Assembly (NCBI RefSeq): GCF_006704125.1
Contig: NZ_VIGH01000001.1
Span: 621,918 to 685,917 of the forward strand
Length of the DNA: 64,000 nucleotides
From: Rhodococcus spelaei
GTDB taxonomy: Bacteria > Actinomycetota > Actinomycetes > Mycobacteriales > Mycobacteriaceae
Reading direction: 5' to 3'
The position numbers were made by a program, and so were the translations under genes. This document shows, piece after piece, positions 49,292 through 59,014 of this stretch. Position 1 is the first letter of the stretch; each line of letters starts with the position of its first letter. A model generated the notes under the pieces. It saw only the letters and a program-made list of their open reading frames with translations. It searched no databases and was not told the DNA's origin.

Positions 49292-49852
49292 ATGCTTTCC
49301 ACATCTGTGGTTTCTTCTGTCACATCCCTGTCCGCGCAGGCCTCGCCGAGTCGCCTTCGCCCGGCGGACCTGCTGCGCATCACCGATCAGGGCGCGCAGG
49401 ACGTGCTCGACGGACGCTTCGCCCATCTGCTTCCCCGTGCGGGTGAGTGGCCGACCCTGGAGCGCTGGTCCACTCGACTGCACGCCGACGACGACGTCGA
49501 CGTCTGGCTGATCAGCTGGGTGCCGGGTGCGACGACCGAGTTGCACGACCACGCAGGGTCGCTCGGTGCGCTCACGGTTCTCAGTGGTGTGCTTGCCGAA
49601 TACCGTTGGAGCGGTAGCGAACTGAAGTACCGGACGCTCGAAGCCGGCGACCAGGCGTCGTTCCCGCTCGGGTGGGTGCACGACGTCATGGAGGCGCCAG
49701 GCGGTCCCGCGGATCCGGCCGCCCCGACGCTGAGCGTGCACGCCTACTCGCCGCCGCTGACCGCGATGTCCTACTACGAGGTCACCGATCACGGCAGCCT
49801 GCGGCGCACCCGCACCGAGCTGACCGATCTCCCCGAAGGGCGGACGGCATGA
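49292..49852 (+). CDS. Cysteine dioxygenase-family protein
   Basis: This 186-residue cupin oxidises cysteine (or a related thiol) to the sulfinate. The iron-binding HxH is in TTELHDHAGSLGALTVL with a third His near SFPLGWVHDVMEA; LSVHAYSPPLTAMSYYE completes the fold. The short form is common in Actinobacteria. The ATG at 49292 follows a GGAG site. It overlaps the rhodanese gene by four bases. The leader with adjacent Cys codons upstream makes it cysteine-controlled. Confidence 0.92.
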   Translation: MLSTSVVSSVTSLSAQASPSRLRPADLLRITDQGAQDVLDGRFAHLLPRAGEWPTLERWSTRLHADDDVDVWLISWVPGATTELHDHAGSLGALTVLSGVLAEYRWSGSELKYRTLEAGDQASFPLGWVHDVMEAPGGPADPAAPTLSVHAYSPPLTAMSYYEVTDHGSLRRTRTELTDLPEGRTA

Positions 49853-50271
49853 CCATCGACCAGATGCTCGAGAAGGCCCGCAGCAGCTACCGCCGCATGT
49901 ACGTCTTCGAACTCGAGGACGCAATCGCCCGGGGCGCGATGATCGTCGACATCCGACCGCAGGCCCAACGCGACCGCGAGGGCACGCTGCCCGGCGCGCT
50001 CGCGATCGAACGCAACGTGCTCGAGTGGCGGCTCGACCCGACCAGCGACGCGCGTATCGCGCTGGCCGCCGACCACGACGTCGAGTGGATCGTGATCTGC
50101 TCGGAGGGATACACCTCCAGCCTCGCCGCGGCGGCGCTGCAGGAACTGGGTCTGCACCGGGCGACCGATCTGGTCGGCGGCTACCAGGCCATCCGTTCGG
50201 CGGGGCTGCTCGGGGCTGCCACGCGTTCGCGACACCTGGTTCGTGACACCGCCGCGGCAGCTGCGCACTAG
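49849..50271 (+). CDS. Rhodanese-like sulfurtransferase
   Basis: This 140-residue single-domain rhodanese has its active-site loop in [18 protein letters not shown] with the Cys at the position that carries persulfide. The N-terminal [20 protein letters not shown] and later [16 protein letters not shown] are typical. It is coupled to cysteine dioxygenase by a four-base overlap (ATGA), which suggests that the product of thiol oxidation or a by-product is passed on. Transfer to cyanide, or to another acceptor, is not decided. Confidence 0.9.
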   Translation: MTIDQMLEKARSSYRRMYVFELEDAIARGAMIVDIRPQAQRDREGTLPGALAIERNVLEWRLDPTSDARIALAADHDVEWIVICSEGYTSSLAAAALQELGLHRATDLVGGYQAIRSAGLLGAATRSRHLVRDTAAAAAH

Positions 50272-50360
50272 TTGCGGCCGGCCCAGCGTTCGTGGGCGCG
50301 TCGACGGGGAGGGAGGCCGACGCGGTCACCTCGCACCGCGGGGCATTACCCTGGTCAACC

Positions 50361-51872
50361 GTGAGTGATGTAGCAACCGAGCCCACCGACGACACCCCCG
50401 AGCAGCTTCGCATCCGCCGCGAGAAGCGGGATCGGATCCTGGCGCAGGGTGGGCAGGCGTACCCGGTGTCGGTGCCGCGCACCCACGCCCTTGCCGAGAT
50501 CCGCGCGAAGTACCCGGACCTGGAGCCCGACACCGCGACCGGTGACGTGGTCGGCGTCGTCGGCCGGGTGATCTTCGTCCGCAACACCGGCAAGCTCTGC
50601 TTCGCGACCCTGCAGGAGGGCGACGGCACCCAGCTGCAGGCGATGATCAGTCTGGCCGCGGTCGGCGAGGATGCGCTGGCGGCATGGAAGTCCGACGTCG
50701 ACCTCGGCGACTTCGTGTTCGTGCACGGCGAGGTCATCAGTTCGCGGCGTGGCGAGCTCAGCGTCATGGCCGATGCCTGGCAGATCGCGTCCAAGTCGCT
50801 GCGACCGCTGCCGGTCGCGCACAAGGAGATGAGCGAGGAGTCCCGGGTTCGGCAGCGCTATGCCGACCTGATCGTGCGCCCCGAGGCCCGCGAGAACGCA
50901 CGCAAGCGCGTCGCCGTCGTGCGTGAACTGCGTGCCGCACTCGAGCGCCGCGGCTTCCTCGAGGTCGAGACCCCGATGCTGCAGACCCAGGCCGGTGGCG
51001 CCGCGGCACGACCGTTCGTCACGCACTCGAATGCTCTCGACATCGACCTGTATCTGCGGATCGCCCCCGAGCTGTTCCTCAAGCGTTGCGTGGTGGGCGG
51101 TATCGAGAAGGTTTTCGAGATCAACCGGAACTTCCGCAACGAGGGCATCGATTCGACGCACTCGCCGGAATTCGCGATGCTCGAGACCTACGAGGCGTAC
51201 GGCACCTACGACGATTCCGCGACGATGATTCGCGAATTGATCCAGGAGGTGGCTCAGTCGGCATTCGGCACGCAGGTGGTGACCCTCGCCGACGGCACCG
51301 AGTACGACCTCGGTGGCGAGTGGAAGACGATGGAAATGTACCCGTCGCTGTCCGCCGCGATCGGCGTTGCGGTCACCCCGGAGACCACCGTCGACGAATT
51401 GCTCTCGTTGGCAGAGAAGGTCGGTCTCGAGGTGCCCAAGGACAAGGGCTACGGCCACGGCAAGCTGGTCGAGGAGCTGTGGGAGCACCAGTGCGGCGAC
51501 CAGCTTTTCGAACCCACCTTCGTGCGTAACTTCCCGGTGGAGACCTCGCCGCTGACCCGGCAGCACCGCAGTGAGGCGGGTGTCACCGAGAAGTGGGACC
51601 TGTATGTGCGGGGCTTCGAACTCGCGACGGGCTACTCCGAGCTGGTGGACCCGGTGATCCAGCGGGAGCGCTTCGTGGACCAGGCCCGGCTGGCGTCCGC
51701 CGGCGACGACGAGGCCATGCTCCTCGACGAGGAGTTCCTCGCGGCGATGGAACAGGGCATGCCGCCGACGACCGGCACCGGCATGGGTATCGACCGGCTG
51801 CTCATGGCATTGACGGGATTGGGTATCAGGGAAACGATCCTGTTCCCAATTGTCCGACCTGCGGCGCGCTGA
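50361..51872 (+). CDS. lysS: Lysyl-tRNA synthetase (class II)
   Basis: LysS (503 residues) charges tRNA-Lys. The N-terminal anticodon-binding OB domain includes [20 protein letters not shown] and [15 protein letters not shown]. Class II motifs: motif 1 with [20 protein letters not shown], motif 2 [20 protein letters not shown] and motif 3 [15 protein letters not shown]. The GTG start at 50361 is preceded by TACCCT eight bases upstream, so it may be leaderless. lsr2 follows in the same direction. Confidence 0.96.
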   Translation: MSDVATEPTDDTPEQLRIRREKRDRILAQGGQAYPVSVPRTHALAEIRAKYPDLEPDTATGDVVGVVGRVIFVRNTGKLCFATLQEGDGTQLQAMISLAAVGEDALAAWKSDVDLGDFVFVHGEVISSRRGELSVMADAWQIASKSLRPLPVAHKEMSEESRVRQRYADLIVRPEARENARKRVAVVRELRAALERRGFLEVETPMLQTQAGGAAARPFVTHSNALDIDLYLRIAPELFLKRCVVGGIEKVFEINRNFRNEGIDSTHSPEFAMLETYEAYGTYDDSATMIRELIQEVAQSAFGTQVVTLADGTEYDLGGEWKTMEMYPSLSAAIGVAVTPETTVDELLSLAEKVGLEVPKDKGYGHGKLVEELWEHQCGDQLFEPTFVRNFPVETSPLTRQHRSEAGVTEKWDLYVRGFELATGYSELVDPVIQRERFVDQARLASAGDDEAMLLDEEFLAAMEQGMPPTTGTGMGIDRLLMALTGLGIRETILFPIVRPAAR

Positions 51873-51907
51873 TTTCTTTCTAATAGCGTTTTCCCTTTTC
51901 TTGCGCG

Positions 51908-51935
51908 TTGGGTATCTTTGATTCGGGGGTACACT
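51908..51935 (+). promoter_or_regulatory. lsr2 promoter
   Basis: TTGGGT (51908-51913) and TACACT (51930-51935) are spaced 16 bases apart, about 60 bases before the lsr2 start. The surrounding 51870-51935 stretch is strikingly AT-rich for this genome, as would suit binding of Lsr2 to its own promoter. Confidence 0.6.
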
Positions 51936-51994
51936 CGGCAAAACCGGAGCACGGGGCCCGGTAATTGCGCGCTCATTTGAAGGGAACTCGACCT

Positions 51995-52339
51995 ATGGCG
52001 AAGAAAGTCACCGTCACGCTGATCGACGATGTGGATCAGGAAGCGGCCGCCGATGAAACCGTCGAGTTCGGGCTCGACGGAGTTGTCTACGAGATCGACC
52101 TGTCCTCGGAGAATGCCGCTAAACTCCGCGACCAGCTTGACGTTTGGGTTTCCCATGCTCGCAAGTCGACCGGGCGTCGGCGCGGCAAGTCCGCACCGGT
52201 GACCGGCAAGTCGCGGGTGGCGGTGGATCGGGAGCAGAGCGCGGCGATCCGCGAGTGGGCCAGGCGCAATGGGCATCCGGTGTCCGCGCGCGGGCGCATC
52301 TCCTCGGAAATCACCGAGCTGTACAACAAAGCAAACTGA
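51995..52339 (+). CDS. lsr2: Lsr2, nucleoid-associated H-NS-like protein
   Basis: This 114-residue global silencer of AT-rich and foreign genes has an N-terminal dimerisation domain ([39 protein letters not shown]), a basic linker, and a C-terminal domain with [20 protein letters not shown], in which RGR is the AT-hook-like minor-groove motif. The position after lysS is conserved. Its own promoter lies in an AT-rich patch. Confidence 0.97.
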   Translation: MAKKVTVTLIDDVDQEAAADETVEFGLDGVVYEIDLSSENAAKLRDQLDVWVSHARKSTGRRRGKSAPVTGKSRVAVDREQSAAIREWARRNGHPVSARGRISSEITELYNKAN

Positions 52340-52435
52340 TCCTTCCGTATTTCTCGTTCGTTTCACCCGCCCGCGCGTATGTCGGCTGTTAGCCTCGCGG
52401 GCGGGTGACACGACGAGAGCTATCCGGGGGGTACC

Positions 52436-53377
52436 ATGCGCGGGCGAATTGTCTTTGGTGCGTTGATTTCGGCGGCCACGTTTTTCCTGGGTGCGGGCAC
52501 CTCGAGCGCCGCCCCGCCACCCCTTCCCGTTCCGTACCAGTTCCTGGCCGGCGTCCCGCTGGAACTGGGAAATCCGGGTGGTTCGGCCCCCGGTTCCAAC
52601 GACTGGTCGTGTAAGCCGACCGCGCAGCACCCGGAACCGGTGGTCCTCGTACACGGCACCGGCGGCAACCGCCAGACCAACTGGGCGACGTACGCGCCGT
52701 TGCTGGCGAACGAGGGGTACTGCGTCTTCGCCCTCACCTACGGCGCCCACGACGAGCTCCCGTGGCCGATCAGCGCGATCGGCGCGATGCGCCCGATGGA
52801 ACAGAGCGCGCAGGAACTCTCCGACTTCGTCGACCGGGTGCTCGCAGCGACCGGGGCCTCGAAGGTCGACATCATCGGTCACTCGCAGGGCACGCTGATG
52901 CCCAACTACTGGGTGAAGTTCCTCGGCGGTGCCGACAAGGTCGACAAGTACGTCTCGCTCGCGCCGCTCTGGCACGGCGAGGGGTCCTTCGACCTGGACA
53001 AGAACCTGGCGTCCTTCCGTAAGTTGGGCGTCGATGCCATGACACCCGGGATGGCTCAGCTGTGCGGGGCTTGCTCACAGATGATCGCCGGTTCGACATT
53101 CATGGCGAGGATGCAGGCAGGCGGCGTGTACGCGCCGGGTGTCACCTACACGAACATCATCACCCGCTACGACGACGTCGTGATCCCGTACATGAGTGGG
53201 TACCAGGAGGGTCCGAACGCGACGAACATCTTCGTCCAGGACCACTGCTCGCAGGACTACGGCGACCACCTGTCGATCGCGGGTGAGCCGGTGGCCGCCG
53301 CTCTGGTGCTCAACGCGCTCGACCCGGCCCACCAGCGCCCGGTGCCCTGCGTGTTCGTGCCGCCCGTCGTCGGGTGA
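52436..53377 (+). CDS. Secreted class 2-type lipase/esterase
   Basis: This 313-residue exported triacylglycerol lipase-like protein has a signal peptide to about residue 26 (GTSSAAPP). HGTGGNRQTNWATYAPLLAN holds the oxyanion side, the nucleophile is in VDIIGHSQGTLMPNYWVKFL, and a catalytic Asp/His is near QDYGDHLSIAGEP, with Cys pairs in LCGACSQM. Just after the stop lies a 28-codon remnant of a similar C-terminus, so a tandem second copy once existed. The ATG at 52436 follows a short site GGGGGG. Confidence 0.88.
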   Translation: MRGRIVFGALISAATFFLGAGTSSAAPPPLPVPYQFLAGVPLELGNPGGSAPGSNDWSCKPTAQHPEPVVLVHGTGGNRQTNWATYAPLLANEGYCVFALTYGAHDELPWPISAIGAMRPMEQSAQELSDFVDRVLAATGASKVDIIGHSQGTLMPNYWVKFLGGADKVDKYVSLAPLWHGEGSFDLDKNLASFRKLGVDAMTPGMAQLCGACSQMIAGSTFMARMQAGGVYAPGVTYTNIITRYDDVVIPYMSGYQEGPNATNIFVQDHCSQDYGDHLSIAGEPVAAALVLNALDPAHQRPVPCVFVPPVVG

Positions 53378-53405
53378 GCGCGCGCCGCGGTTCGGCCGCG
53401 GAGCC

Positions 53406-53492
53406 CTGGCGCGAGCGAAGGTGCTGAGCGCGCTCGACCCGCAGCATCCGACGCCGGTGCCGTGCGAGTTGGTGCTGCCGATGATCGGCTGA
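53406..53492 (+). pseudogene. C-terminal remnant of a second lipase copy
   Basis: The 28 codons before TGA 53490-53492 read AKVLSALDPQHPTPVPCELV and closely copy the last residues of the intact lipase just upstream (ALVLNALDPAHQRPVPCVFV). Upstream of them the frame loses similarity. The simplest explanation is a tandem duplication with later loss of most of the second gene. Confidence 0.75.
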
Positions 53493-53518
53493 CTGCTACG
53501 CCGTGTTTCCATCCTGTT

Positions 53519-53529
53519 CGCTGCGAGCG
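53519..53529. promoter_or_regulatory. Candidate ClgR binding site upstream of clpC
   Basis: CGCTGCGAGCG agrees with the ClgR consensus CGC-Y-N-A-N-R-GCG at all but the central A. ClgR activates clp genes in Corynebacteriales, and the distance of 176 bases to the clpC start is reasonable. A -10 box TAGAGT lies at 53639-53644. Confidence 0.5.
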
Positions 53530-53704
53530 TAGCGCCGACAGGAAACGAAACACCTGGGTACCGCGTTGAGACCAGTAAGCATGCACACTGTCCCCGTCGG
53601 AATGGGATGGAGGCGGCGCAGGCCGTACCACCGGCCACTAGAGTAGAGGTGCGGCTCGTGGATCCCGCTGAGGGATCTACCCATCAAGAACGTGAGGGAG
53701 AGCG

Positions 53705-56257
53705 ATGTTCGAGAGGTTCACCGACCGCGCACGGCGCGTTGTTGTCCTGGCCCAAGAAGAGGCCCGGATGCTCAACCACAACTACATCGGCACGGAACAC
53801 ATCCTGCTCGGTCTCATCCACGAGGGTGAGGGCGTTGCGGCGAAGTCGCTGGAGTCGTTGGGTATCTCCCTCGAGGGCGTGCGCAGCCAGGTGGAAGAGA
53901 TCATCGGCCAGGGTCAGCAGGCCCCGTCCGGTCACATCCCCTTCACCCCGCGCGCCAAGAAGGTGCTGGAGCTGAGCCTGCGCGAGGCGCTGCAGCTCGG
54001 CCACAACTACATCGGCACCGAGCACATCCTGCTCGGTCTCATCCGCGAGGGCGAGGGCGTCGCCGCCCAGGTCCTCGTGAAGCTGGGCGCCGACCTCAAC
54101 CGGGTCCGTCAGCAGGTCATCCAGTTGCTGTCCGGTTACCAGGGCAAGGAGCCCACCGAGTCCGGTGGCAGCCGCGGCGAGGCGGGTACGCCCTCCACGT
54201 CGCTGGTTCTCGACCAGTTCGGCCGCAACCTGACGCAGGCCGCGCTCGAGGGCAAGCTCGACCCGGTCATCGGCCGCTCGAAGGAGATCGAGCGGGTCAT
54301 GCAGGTGCTCTCGCGCCGCACCAAGAACAACCCGGTGCTGATCGGAGAGCCCGGCGTCGGTAAGACCGCCGTGGTCGAGGGCCTCGCGCAGGCCATCGTC
54401 AACGGCGAGGTCCCCGAGACGCTGAAGGACAAGCAGCTGTACACCCTCGACCTGGGTTCCCTGGTCGCGGGCAGCCGCTACCGCGGTGACTTCGAGGAGC
54501 GCCTGAAGAAGGTGCTCAAGGAGATCAACACCCGCGGCGACATCATCCTGTTCATCGACGAGCTGCACACGCTGGTCGGTGCGGGTGCTGCCGAGGGCGC
54601 CATCGACGCGGCCTCGATCCTCAAGCCGAAGCTCGCTCGCGGCGAGCTGCAGACCATCGGTGCGACCACCCTCGACGAGTACCGCAAGTACATCGAGAAG
54701 GACGCCGCCCTCGAGCGCCGGTTCCAGCCAGTGCAGGTCGGCGAGCCGACGGTCGAGCACACCATCGAGATCCTCAAGGGTCTGCGCGACCGCTACGAGG
54801 CGCACCACCGCGTCTCGATCACCGACGGCGCGCTGGTCGCGGCCGCCACCCTGGCGGACCGCTACATCAATGACCGCTTCCTGCCGGACAAGGCGATCGA
54901 CCTGATCGACGAGGCCGGCGCCCGGATGCGCATCCGCCGGATGACCGCGCCGCCGGACCTGCGCGAGTTCGACGACAAGATCGCCGACGCGCGTCGGGAG
55001 AAGGAGTCCGCGATCGACGCGCAGGACTTCGAGAAGGCCGCGAACCTGCGCGACAAGGAGAAGACCCTCGTCGCGCAGCGCACCGAGCGCGAGAAGCAGT
55101 GGCGCTCCGGTGACCTGGACGTCATCGCCGAGGTCGACGACGAGCAGATCGCCGAGGTCCTCGGTAACTGGACCGGCATCCCGGTGTTCAAGCTCACCGA
55201 GGAGGAGACCACCCGTCTGCTCCGCATGGAGGACGAGCTGCACAAGCGGATCATCGGCCAGGAGGATGCCGTCAAGGCGGTCTCCAAGGCGATCCGCCGC
55301 ACCCGTGCCGGTCTGAAGGACCCGAAGCGTCCGTCCGGTTCGTTCATCTTCGCCGGCCCGTCCGGTGTCGGTAAGACCGAGCTGTCCAAGGCGCTGGCGA
55401 ACTTCCTGTTCGGCGACGACGACGCGCTCATCCAGATCGACATGGGCGAGTTCCACGACCGCTTCACCGCCTCGCGCCTGTTCGGTGCCCCTCCCGGGTA
55501 CGTCGGGTACGAGGAGGGCGGCCAGCTGACCGAGAAGGTCCGCCGCAAGCCGTTCTCGGTGGTGCTGTTCGACGAGATCGAGAAGGCGCACCAGGAGATC
55601 TACAACACGCTCCTGCAGGTGCTCGAGGACGGCCGTCTCACCGACGGTCAGGGTCGTACGGTCGACTTCAAGAACACCGTGCTGATCTTCACCTCGAACC
55701 TGGGCACCTCCGACATCTCCAAGGCGGTCGGACTGGGCTTCTCGTCCGGAACCGGCAGCGAGTCGAACTACGAGCGGATGAAGCTCAAGGTCAACGACGA
55801 GCTCAAGAAGCACTTCCGGCCCGAGTTCCTCAACCGCATCGACGACATCATCGTCTTCCACCAGTTGACCAAGGATCAGATCATCCAGATGGTCGACCTG
55901 ATGATCGGCCGCGTGGAGAAGCAGCTGAAGAACAAGGACATGGACATCGAGCTGACCGAGCAGGCGAAGTCGCTGCTCGCCAAGCGCGGCTTCGATCCGG
56001 TGCTGGGCGCGCGGCCGTTGCGCCGCACCATCCAGCGCGAGATCGAGGACCAGCTGTCGGAGAAGATCCTCTTCAACGAGGTCGGTCCCGGTCAGATCGT
56101 CCTGGTCGACGTCGAGGGCTGGGACGGCGAGAGTGCCGGCGAGGACGCGAAGTTCACGTTCACGCCGAGCCCCAAGCCGGTCAAGGTCCCGGATTCGCCC
56201 GCCGAGGCGCTGGCCGGAGCCGGCGAGGCCCCGTCCGAGGGTGGTTCGGCCGAGTAG
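53705..56257 (+). CDS. clpC: ATP-dependent Clp protease ATPase subunit ClpC
   Basis: This HSP100 unfoldase of 850 residues feeds ClpP. The N-domain has two repeats ([40 protein letters not shown]), AAA1 has Walker A GEPGVGKT near 217, the middle UVR coiled coil lies around 420-455 ([20 protein letters not shown]), AAA2 has GPSGVGKT near 555, and the ClpP-binding loop VGLGFSSG follows. The end is EGGSAE. ATG 53705 follows GAGGGAGAG. It is followed by a strong terminator. A ClgR-type site is upstream. Confidence 0.97.
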   Translation: MFERFTDRARRVVVLAQEEARMLNHNYIGTEHILLGLIHEGEGVAAKSLESLGISLEGVRSQVEEIIGQGQQAPSGHIPFTPRAKKVLELSLREALQLGHNYIGTEHILLGLIREGEGVAAQVLVKLGADLNRVRQQVIQLLSGYQGKEPTESGGSRGEAGTPSTSLVLDQFGRNLTQAALEGKLDPVIGRSKEIERVMQVLSRRTKNNPVLIGEPGVGKTAVVEGLAQAIVNGEVPETLKDKQLYTLDLGSLVAGSRYRGDFEERLKKVLKEINTRGDIILFIDELHTLVGAGAAEGAIDAASILKPKLARGELQTIGATTLDEYRKYIEKDAALERRFQPVQVGEPTVEHTIEILKGLRDRYEAHHRVSITDGALVAAATLADRYINDRFLPDKAIDLIDEAGARMRIRRMTAPPDLREFDDKIADARREKESAIDAQDFEKAANLRDKEKTLVAQRTEREKQWRSGDLDVIAEVDDEQIAEVLGNWTGIPVFKLTEEETTRLLRMEDELHKRIIGQEDAVKAVSKAIRRTRAGLKDPKRPSGSFIFAGPSGVGKTELSKALANFLFGDDDALIQIDMGEFHDRFTASRLFGAPPGYVGYEEGGQLTEKVRRKPFSVVLFDEIEKAHQEIYNTLLQVLEDGRLTDGQGRTVDFKNTVLIFTSNLGTSDISKAVGLGFSSGTGSESNYERMKLKVNDELKKHFRPEFLNRIDDIIVFHQLTKDQIIQMVDLMIGRVEKQLKNKDMDIELTEQAKSLLAKRGFDPVLGARPLRRTIQREIEDQLSEKILFNEVGPGQIVLVDVEGWDGESAGEDAKFTFTPSPKPVKVPDSPAEALAGAGEAPSEGGSAE

Positions 56258-56264
56258 TTGCACG

Positions 56265-56308
56265 CACGACAACGCCCCACGAGCGAATGCTCGTGGGGCG
56301 TTGTCGTG
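56265..56308 (+). terminator. 20-pair hairpin terminator after clpC
   Basis: CACGACAACGCCCCACGAGC (56265-56284) and its exact reverse complement at 56289-56308 form a 20-pair stem with a 4-base loop, eight bases after the clpC stop. No clear T-run. Confidence 0.85.
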
Positions 56309-56350
56309 TCTGCGGCGGGGACGGCGCGTCAGCCTTCCCCGCCGACGCTG

Positions 56351-57067
56351 TTACCGCGAGACGGTCCGGTCGAGGGGGTTGAGGCGTAGCGGAATTCGCA
56401 TCCCGCCGTGCCACAGCACCGCGATCGTCGACCGGGGCCGGACCTTGCTCTCGTGGCGGGCGAGCGCGCCGAACTCCGCGCCGAAACCGTCCCGGGGCAG
56501 CGCAGCGACCACGGCGCGAGCGAAGTCCGGCGGCAGGTCCCGAATCCGGTATCCCGCGACATCGAGGTGGGCGGCGTCGTGCAGCAGGGCGGCCTCGGCG
56601 CCGTGCCCGGTCGGTGTGTGCGGGTCCATGTGACGTGCGATCGCTATCGCCACCGTGTCGGCCATAGCGGCGTCGCCTCGGTCCGCGACGAACTGCCTGG
56701 CGTCCTCGGACCCCAGCAGTGCGAAGCAGCCGACGTGCGCGTCGGCGGGCGCGCCCAAGGCGGTGTCGTGCAGGGCGCACGCGACGAACAGTGCCTCGGG
56801 GTCGGGTTCGACACCGTCCACCGCGCGAAATCGCATGGCCCACTGCCAACACCGCAGGCTGTGGGCGAGGACTCCGGGACTGAGCACCTCGCGAGCGTGC
56901 TCGAGTGCTTCCCTGGCCAGGGCGGAATCGGGCGGGTCGAACAGTGCGGGCGGCGGGCCGTGCTTCGGTACTGCGGCCAATTGGCTCGGCAGTGCACGGG
57001 TTTGGATGGCGGCCGCCTGCAGCATCACGCGGAGCCGGTCGGCCCGGCCGAGTTCACCGCCCCGCAT
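56351..57067 (-). CDS. HD-domain protein
   Basis: This 238-residue protein has an HD-superfamily metal-dependent hydrolase core: the first His in GVLAHSLRCWQWAMRFR, the HD pair in FVACALHDTALGAPADAHVG, and a further His and Asp in HDAAHLDVAGYRI. It resembles the cyanamide-hydratase-like branch. ATG 57067 lies inside the end of the TetR gene (14-base overlap), so the two form an operon; it may be under that repressor's control. A more upstream start in the same frame is possible. Confidence 0.82.
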   Translation of the reverse strand: MRGGELGRADRLRVMLQAAAIQTRALPSQLAAVPKHGPPPALFDPPDSALAREALEHAREVLSPGVLAHSLRCWQWAMRFRAVDGVEPDPEALFVACALHDTALGAPADAHVGCFALLGSEDARQFVADRGDAAMADTVAIAIARHMDPHTPTGHGAEAALLHDAAHLDVAGYRIRDLPPDFARAVVAALPRDGFGAEFGALARHESKVRPRSTIAVLWHGGMRIPLRLNPLDRTVSR

Positions 57068-57671
57068 CTCCGAAGTCCTCCAATCGGCGGACGGCGTCCG
57101 CCCTTGCCATCGCGATGAGCGAATCTGCGCCGGCACGGGAGATCGTGCGGCGTCCCTCGAGGCTGAGCACCCCGTTGACGGTCGCCCACGCCAGCAGTAC
57201 GAGCTCGTCGGGGTCGGGGACCGTCGAACCGATCGCCGACACCAGCTCGCGGATGATCCCGATCAGCGTCGCGTCGATGCGCGTGCGGGCCAGCGCCACG
57301 ACCTCGGAATCCCGATCGTCGACGTCCGTCAGGCCGAGGATCCGGAAGGCCAGGGGCCGGGAGCGGTGGAACGCGACGTATGCGTCGAAGCCCGCCAGGA
57401 GACGGTTCGTCCCGGCGGTCATGCCGGTCAGTGCTTCCCGCATGCCGTCCGCATGCTCGGTCGCCGTGCGACAGGCGAGCGCGGCGTACACGTCGGCCTT
57501 GCCGCCGGGGAAGTTCGCGTAGATGGAGCTGAGTGCGACGTCTGCTTCGTTCGCGAGGGCGTCGACGCTCGTCGACCGGTAGCCGTCGCGGGTGAACAGT
57601 CGATCGGCGGCGTCGAGCACCGCGGTGTGCGTTCGTCGGCGCCGGCGGTCGGCGGGTGGGTCGAGACTCAT
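57054..57671 (-). CDS. TetR-family regulator
   Basis: This 205-residue regulator begins with a basic run (PADRRRRRTHTAVLDAADRL) and has its HTH in STSVDALANEADVALSSIYA with NFPGGKADVYAALA. The ligand domain includes FRILGLTDVDDRDSEVVALA and ELVSAIGSTVPDPDELVLLA. ATG 57671 is chosen. It is divergent from a thioesterase gene, and two CCGAAA-CGTAGT repeats in the 58-base gap are the likely operators. It is co-transcribed with the HD-domain gene. Confidence 0.9.
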   Translation of the reverse strand: MSLDPPADRRRRRTHTAVLDAADRLFTRDGYRSTSVDALANEADVALSSIYANFPGGKADVYAALACRTATEHADGMREALTGMTAGTNRLLAGFDAYVAFHRSRPLAFRILGLTDVDDRDSEVVALARTRIDATLIGIIRELVSAIGSTVPDPDELVLLAWATVNGVLSLEGRRTISRAGADSLIAMARADAVRRLEDFGDAGR

Positions 57672-57729
57672 GCCGAAACCGTAGTACAGTTCCGAAAACG
57701 TAGTCAAACTTCGGTTAAGGGGTGACGTC
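57672..57729. promoter_or_regulatory. Divergent promoter region with repeated operator motif
   Basis: CCGAAACCGTAGT (57673-57685) and CCGAAAACGTAGT (57692-57704) repeat 19 bases apart, with TCGGTT further on, in the gap between the divergent TetR and thioesterase genes. This suggests repressor half-sites. Confidence 0.45.
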
Positions 57730-58164
57730 ATGTCCGACGCAACGATCCAGGCACCTACGACGGGGTCCGAGGCGATGCGGCTGTTCCTCCCGCAGTCGCC
57801 CTTCGTGCGGCACCTCGGTATCGAGCTCGTCGACATCGGCGACGATCACGCACACCTGCGCATGCCGTTCCGGGACAACCTGGTCACCGTCGGCGAGATG
57901 GTTCACGGCGGCGCTCTCGCCGGCTGCATCGACATCGGCATCACGGCCGCGGCGTGGGCCGGGCCGCGGGTACCCGAGAAGCTGCGCGGCGTCACCGTGT
58001 CCATGTCGATCGAGTTCCTCGAACCGGCGTTCGCCGAGGACGTCGACATCATCGGAACGCGTCTGCGGCAGGGCCGCAGGTTGAGCAACTGTGCCGTGGA
58101 CATCGTGACCACGACGGGCGGCACTCTCGTGGCCAAGGGGCTGGGCACGTATCAGGTCGGGTGA
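57730..58164 (+). CDS. PaaI-type hotdog-fold thioesterase
   Basis: This 144-residue acyl-CoA thioesterase of the PaaI/YbgC hotdog class has GIELVDIGDDHAHLRMPFRD, the catalytic-loop signature NLVTVGEMVHGGALAGCIDI, and VTVSMSIEFLEPAFAEDVDI. It hydrolyses acyl- or aryl-CoA esters; the specific substrate is open. It is divergent from and probably controlled by the TetR gene, and convergent with the thiocyanate-hydrolase-like operon. Confidence 0.9.
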   Translation: MSDATIQAPTTGSEAMRLFLPQSPFVRHLGIELVDIGDDHAHLRMPFRDNLVTVGEMVHGGALAGCIDIGITAAAWAGPRVPEKLRGVTVSMSIEFLEPAFAEDVDIIGTRLRQGRRLSNCAVDIVTTTGGTLVAKGLGTYQVG

Positions 58165-58189
58165 TCGGCGGCCGCCGCCGCAGGTCGTC

Positions 58190-58519
58190 TCACCCGCGCG
58201 TGAACCGGGCCCGCACCGCGTCCATCCGGGCCTGCAGCTCGTCCTGGCTGATCACGCCCAGGTCGAGCAGAGCGTGCGCGGTCACCAGTGCGGACCGGGC
58301 GCGGACCGGGAAGTCGACGTAGATCGTCTCGCCCAGTTCGTCCTCGGCCTCGCGTCGTTCGAGGTTGTCGAGCGAACCGCGCCACGACAGGCACTCGCAG
58401 GTGGCCTGCATGCTCGATTCCCACGGCGCCGGTTTGCCGTCCAGTTCGGGCAGGGTCCGCTCGCGTCGCTCCCTCGGGTCGAGGGTCTGTCTGAGCACGT
58501 CGTAGCCGCCGGCGTTCAT
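58190..58519 (-). CDS. Thiocyanate hydrolase-like beta-type subunit (nitrile hydratase beta N-terminal half)
   Basis: This 109-residue protein matches the core of ScnB, the subunit of three-subunit thiocyanate hydrolase that equals the N-terminal half of nitrile hydratase beta: SMQATCECLSWRGSLDNLER, GETIYVDFPVRARSALVTAH, LDLGVISQDELQARMDAVRA. It starts at ATG 58519 overlapping the gamma-subunit stop by four bases. The SH3-like third subunit (ScnA) is not present in the window, and the gamma gene is broken, so this complex is probably not functional. The reading frame itself is intact. Confidence 0.72.
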   Translation of the reverse strand: MNAGGYDVLRQTLDPRERRERTLPELDGKPAPWESSMQATCECLSWRGSLDNLERREAEDELGETIYVDFPVRARSALVTAHALLDLGVISQDELQARMDAVRARFTRG

Positions 58520-59014
58520 CGGGACACCCCCGTCGGGACCTGGGAGGGTGGCGCGGTGGCGGTCCAATCCACCTGCGGCAGAGCTACTCCGATCATGGTG
58601 TCGCGGGTGACGATGCCGGCGAGTTGCTCCTCGGTCCAGTTCTCGGTGCCCTCGGGGCGCATCGGCATCACCATGAACCGCGACTTCTGGTTCGAATCAT
58701 GCACGCGCACCTCCACGTCGGGTGGCATGTGGAGGCCGAACTCCGCGCCAGCCGATGCCCACCTCCTTGCACGTCTCGGTGCCGTCGGCGAGCAGGCGCG
58801 CCTTGAAGTCGGGGTCCGTCCAGGCCTTCGCGACCAAGCGGGACCCGCCGGACGGGCCGACCGAGCCCGCCCACTCCGAGAAGCGCCGGTGATCCTCGGG
58901 CGAGAACAGGCCCTTCTCGATCGCCAGTTCGCGGATCGCGGTCTCGAGGACCTCGAACTCGCTGATCTCGCCGGATTCCTCGATGGGCGCGAGCGGGTCG
59001 TGGGTGTGGCTCAC
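58516..59014 (-). pseudogene. Thiocyanate hydrolase gamma subunit with deletion of the metal-site segment
   Basis: From GTG 59014 the frame gives 89 residues that follow ScnC: ISEFEVLETAIRELAIEKGL, FSPEDHRRFSEWAGSVGPSG, then VAKAWTDPDF and TCKEVGIGW. At about 58745-58749 the text jumps, in another frame, to AEFGLHMPPDVEVRVHDSNQ, KSRFMVMPMRPEGTENWTEE and QLAGIVTRDTMIGVA, ending at 58516. Roughly 67 residues are missing between, including the cobalt-binding CTLCSC motif. The N-terminal frame runs on to 58697 as nonsense. A deletion of about 200 bases, not a multiple of three, explains it. Confidence 0.85.

Noticed and set aside
53684-56272. Antisense open frame of 862 codons opposite clpC
   Set aside because: Same shadow effect; no start site, no domain, and clpC is certain.
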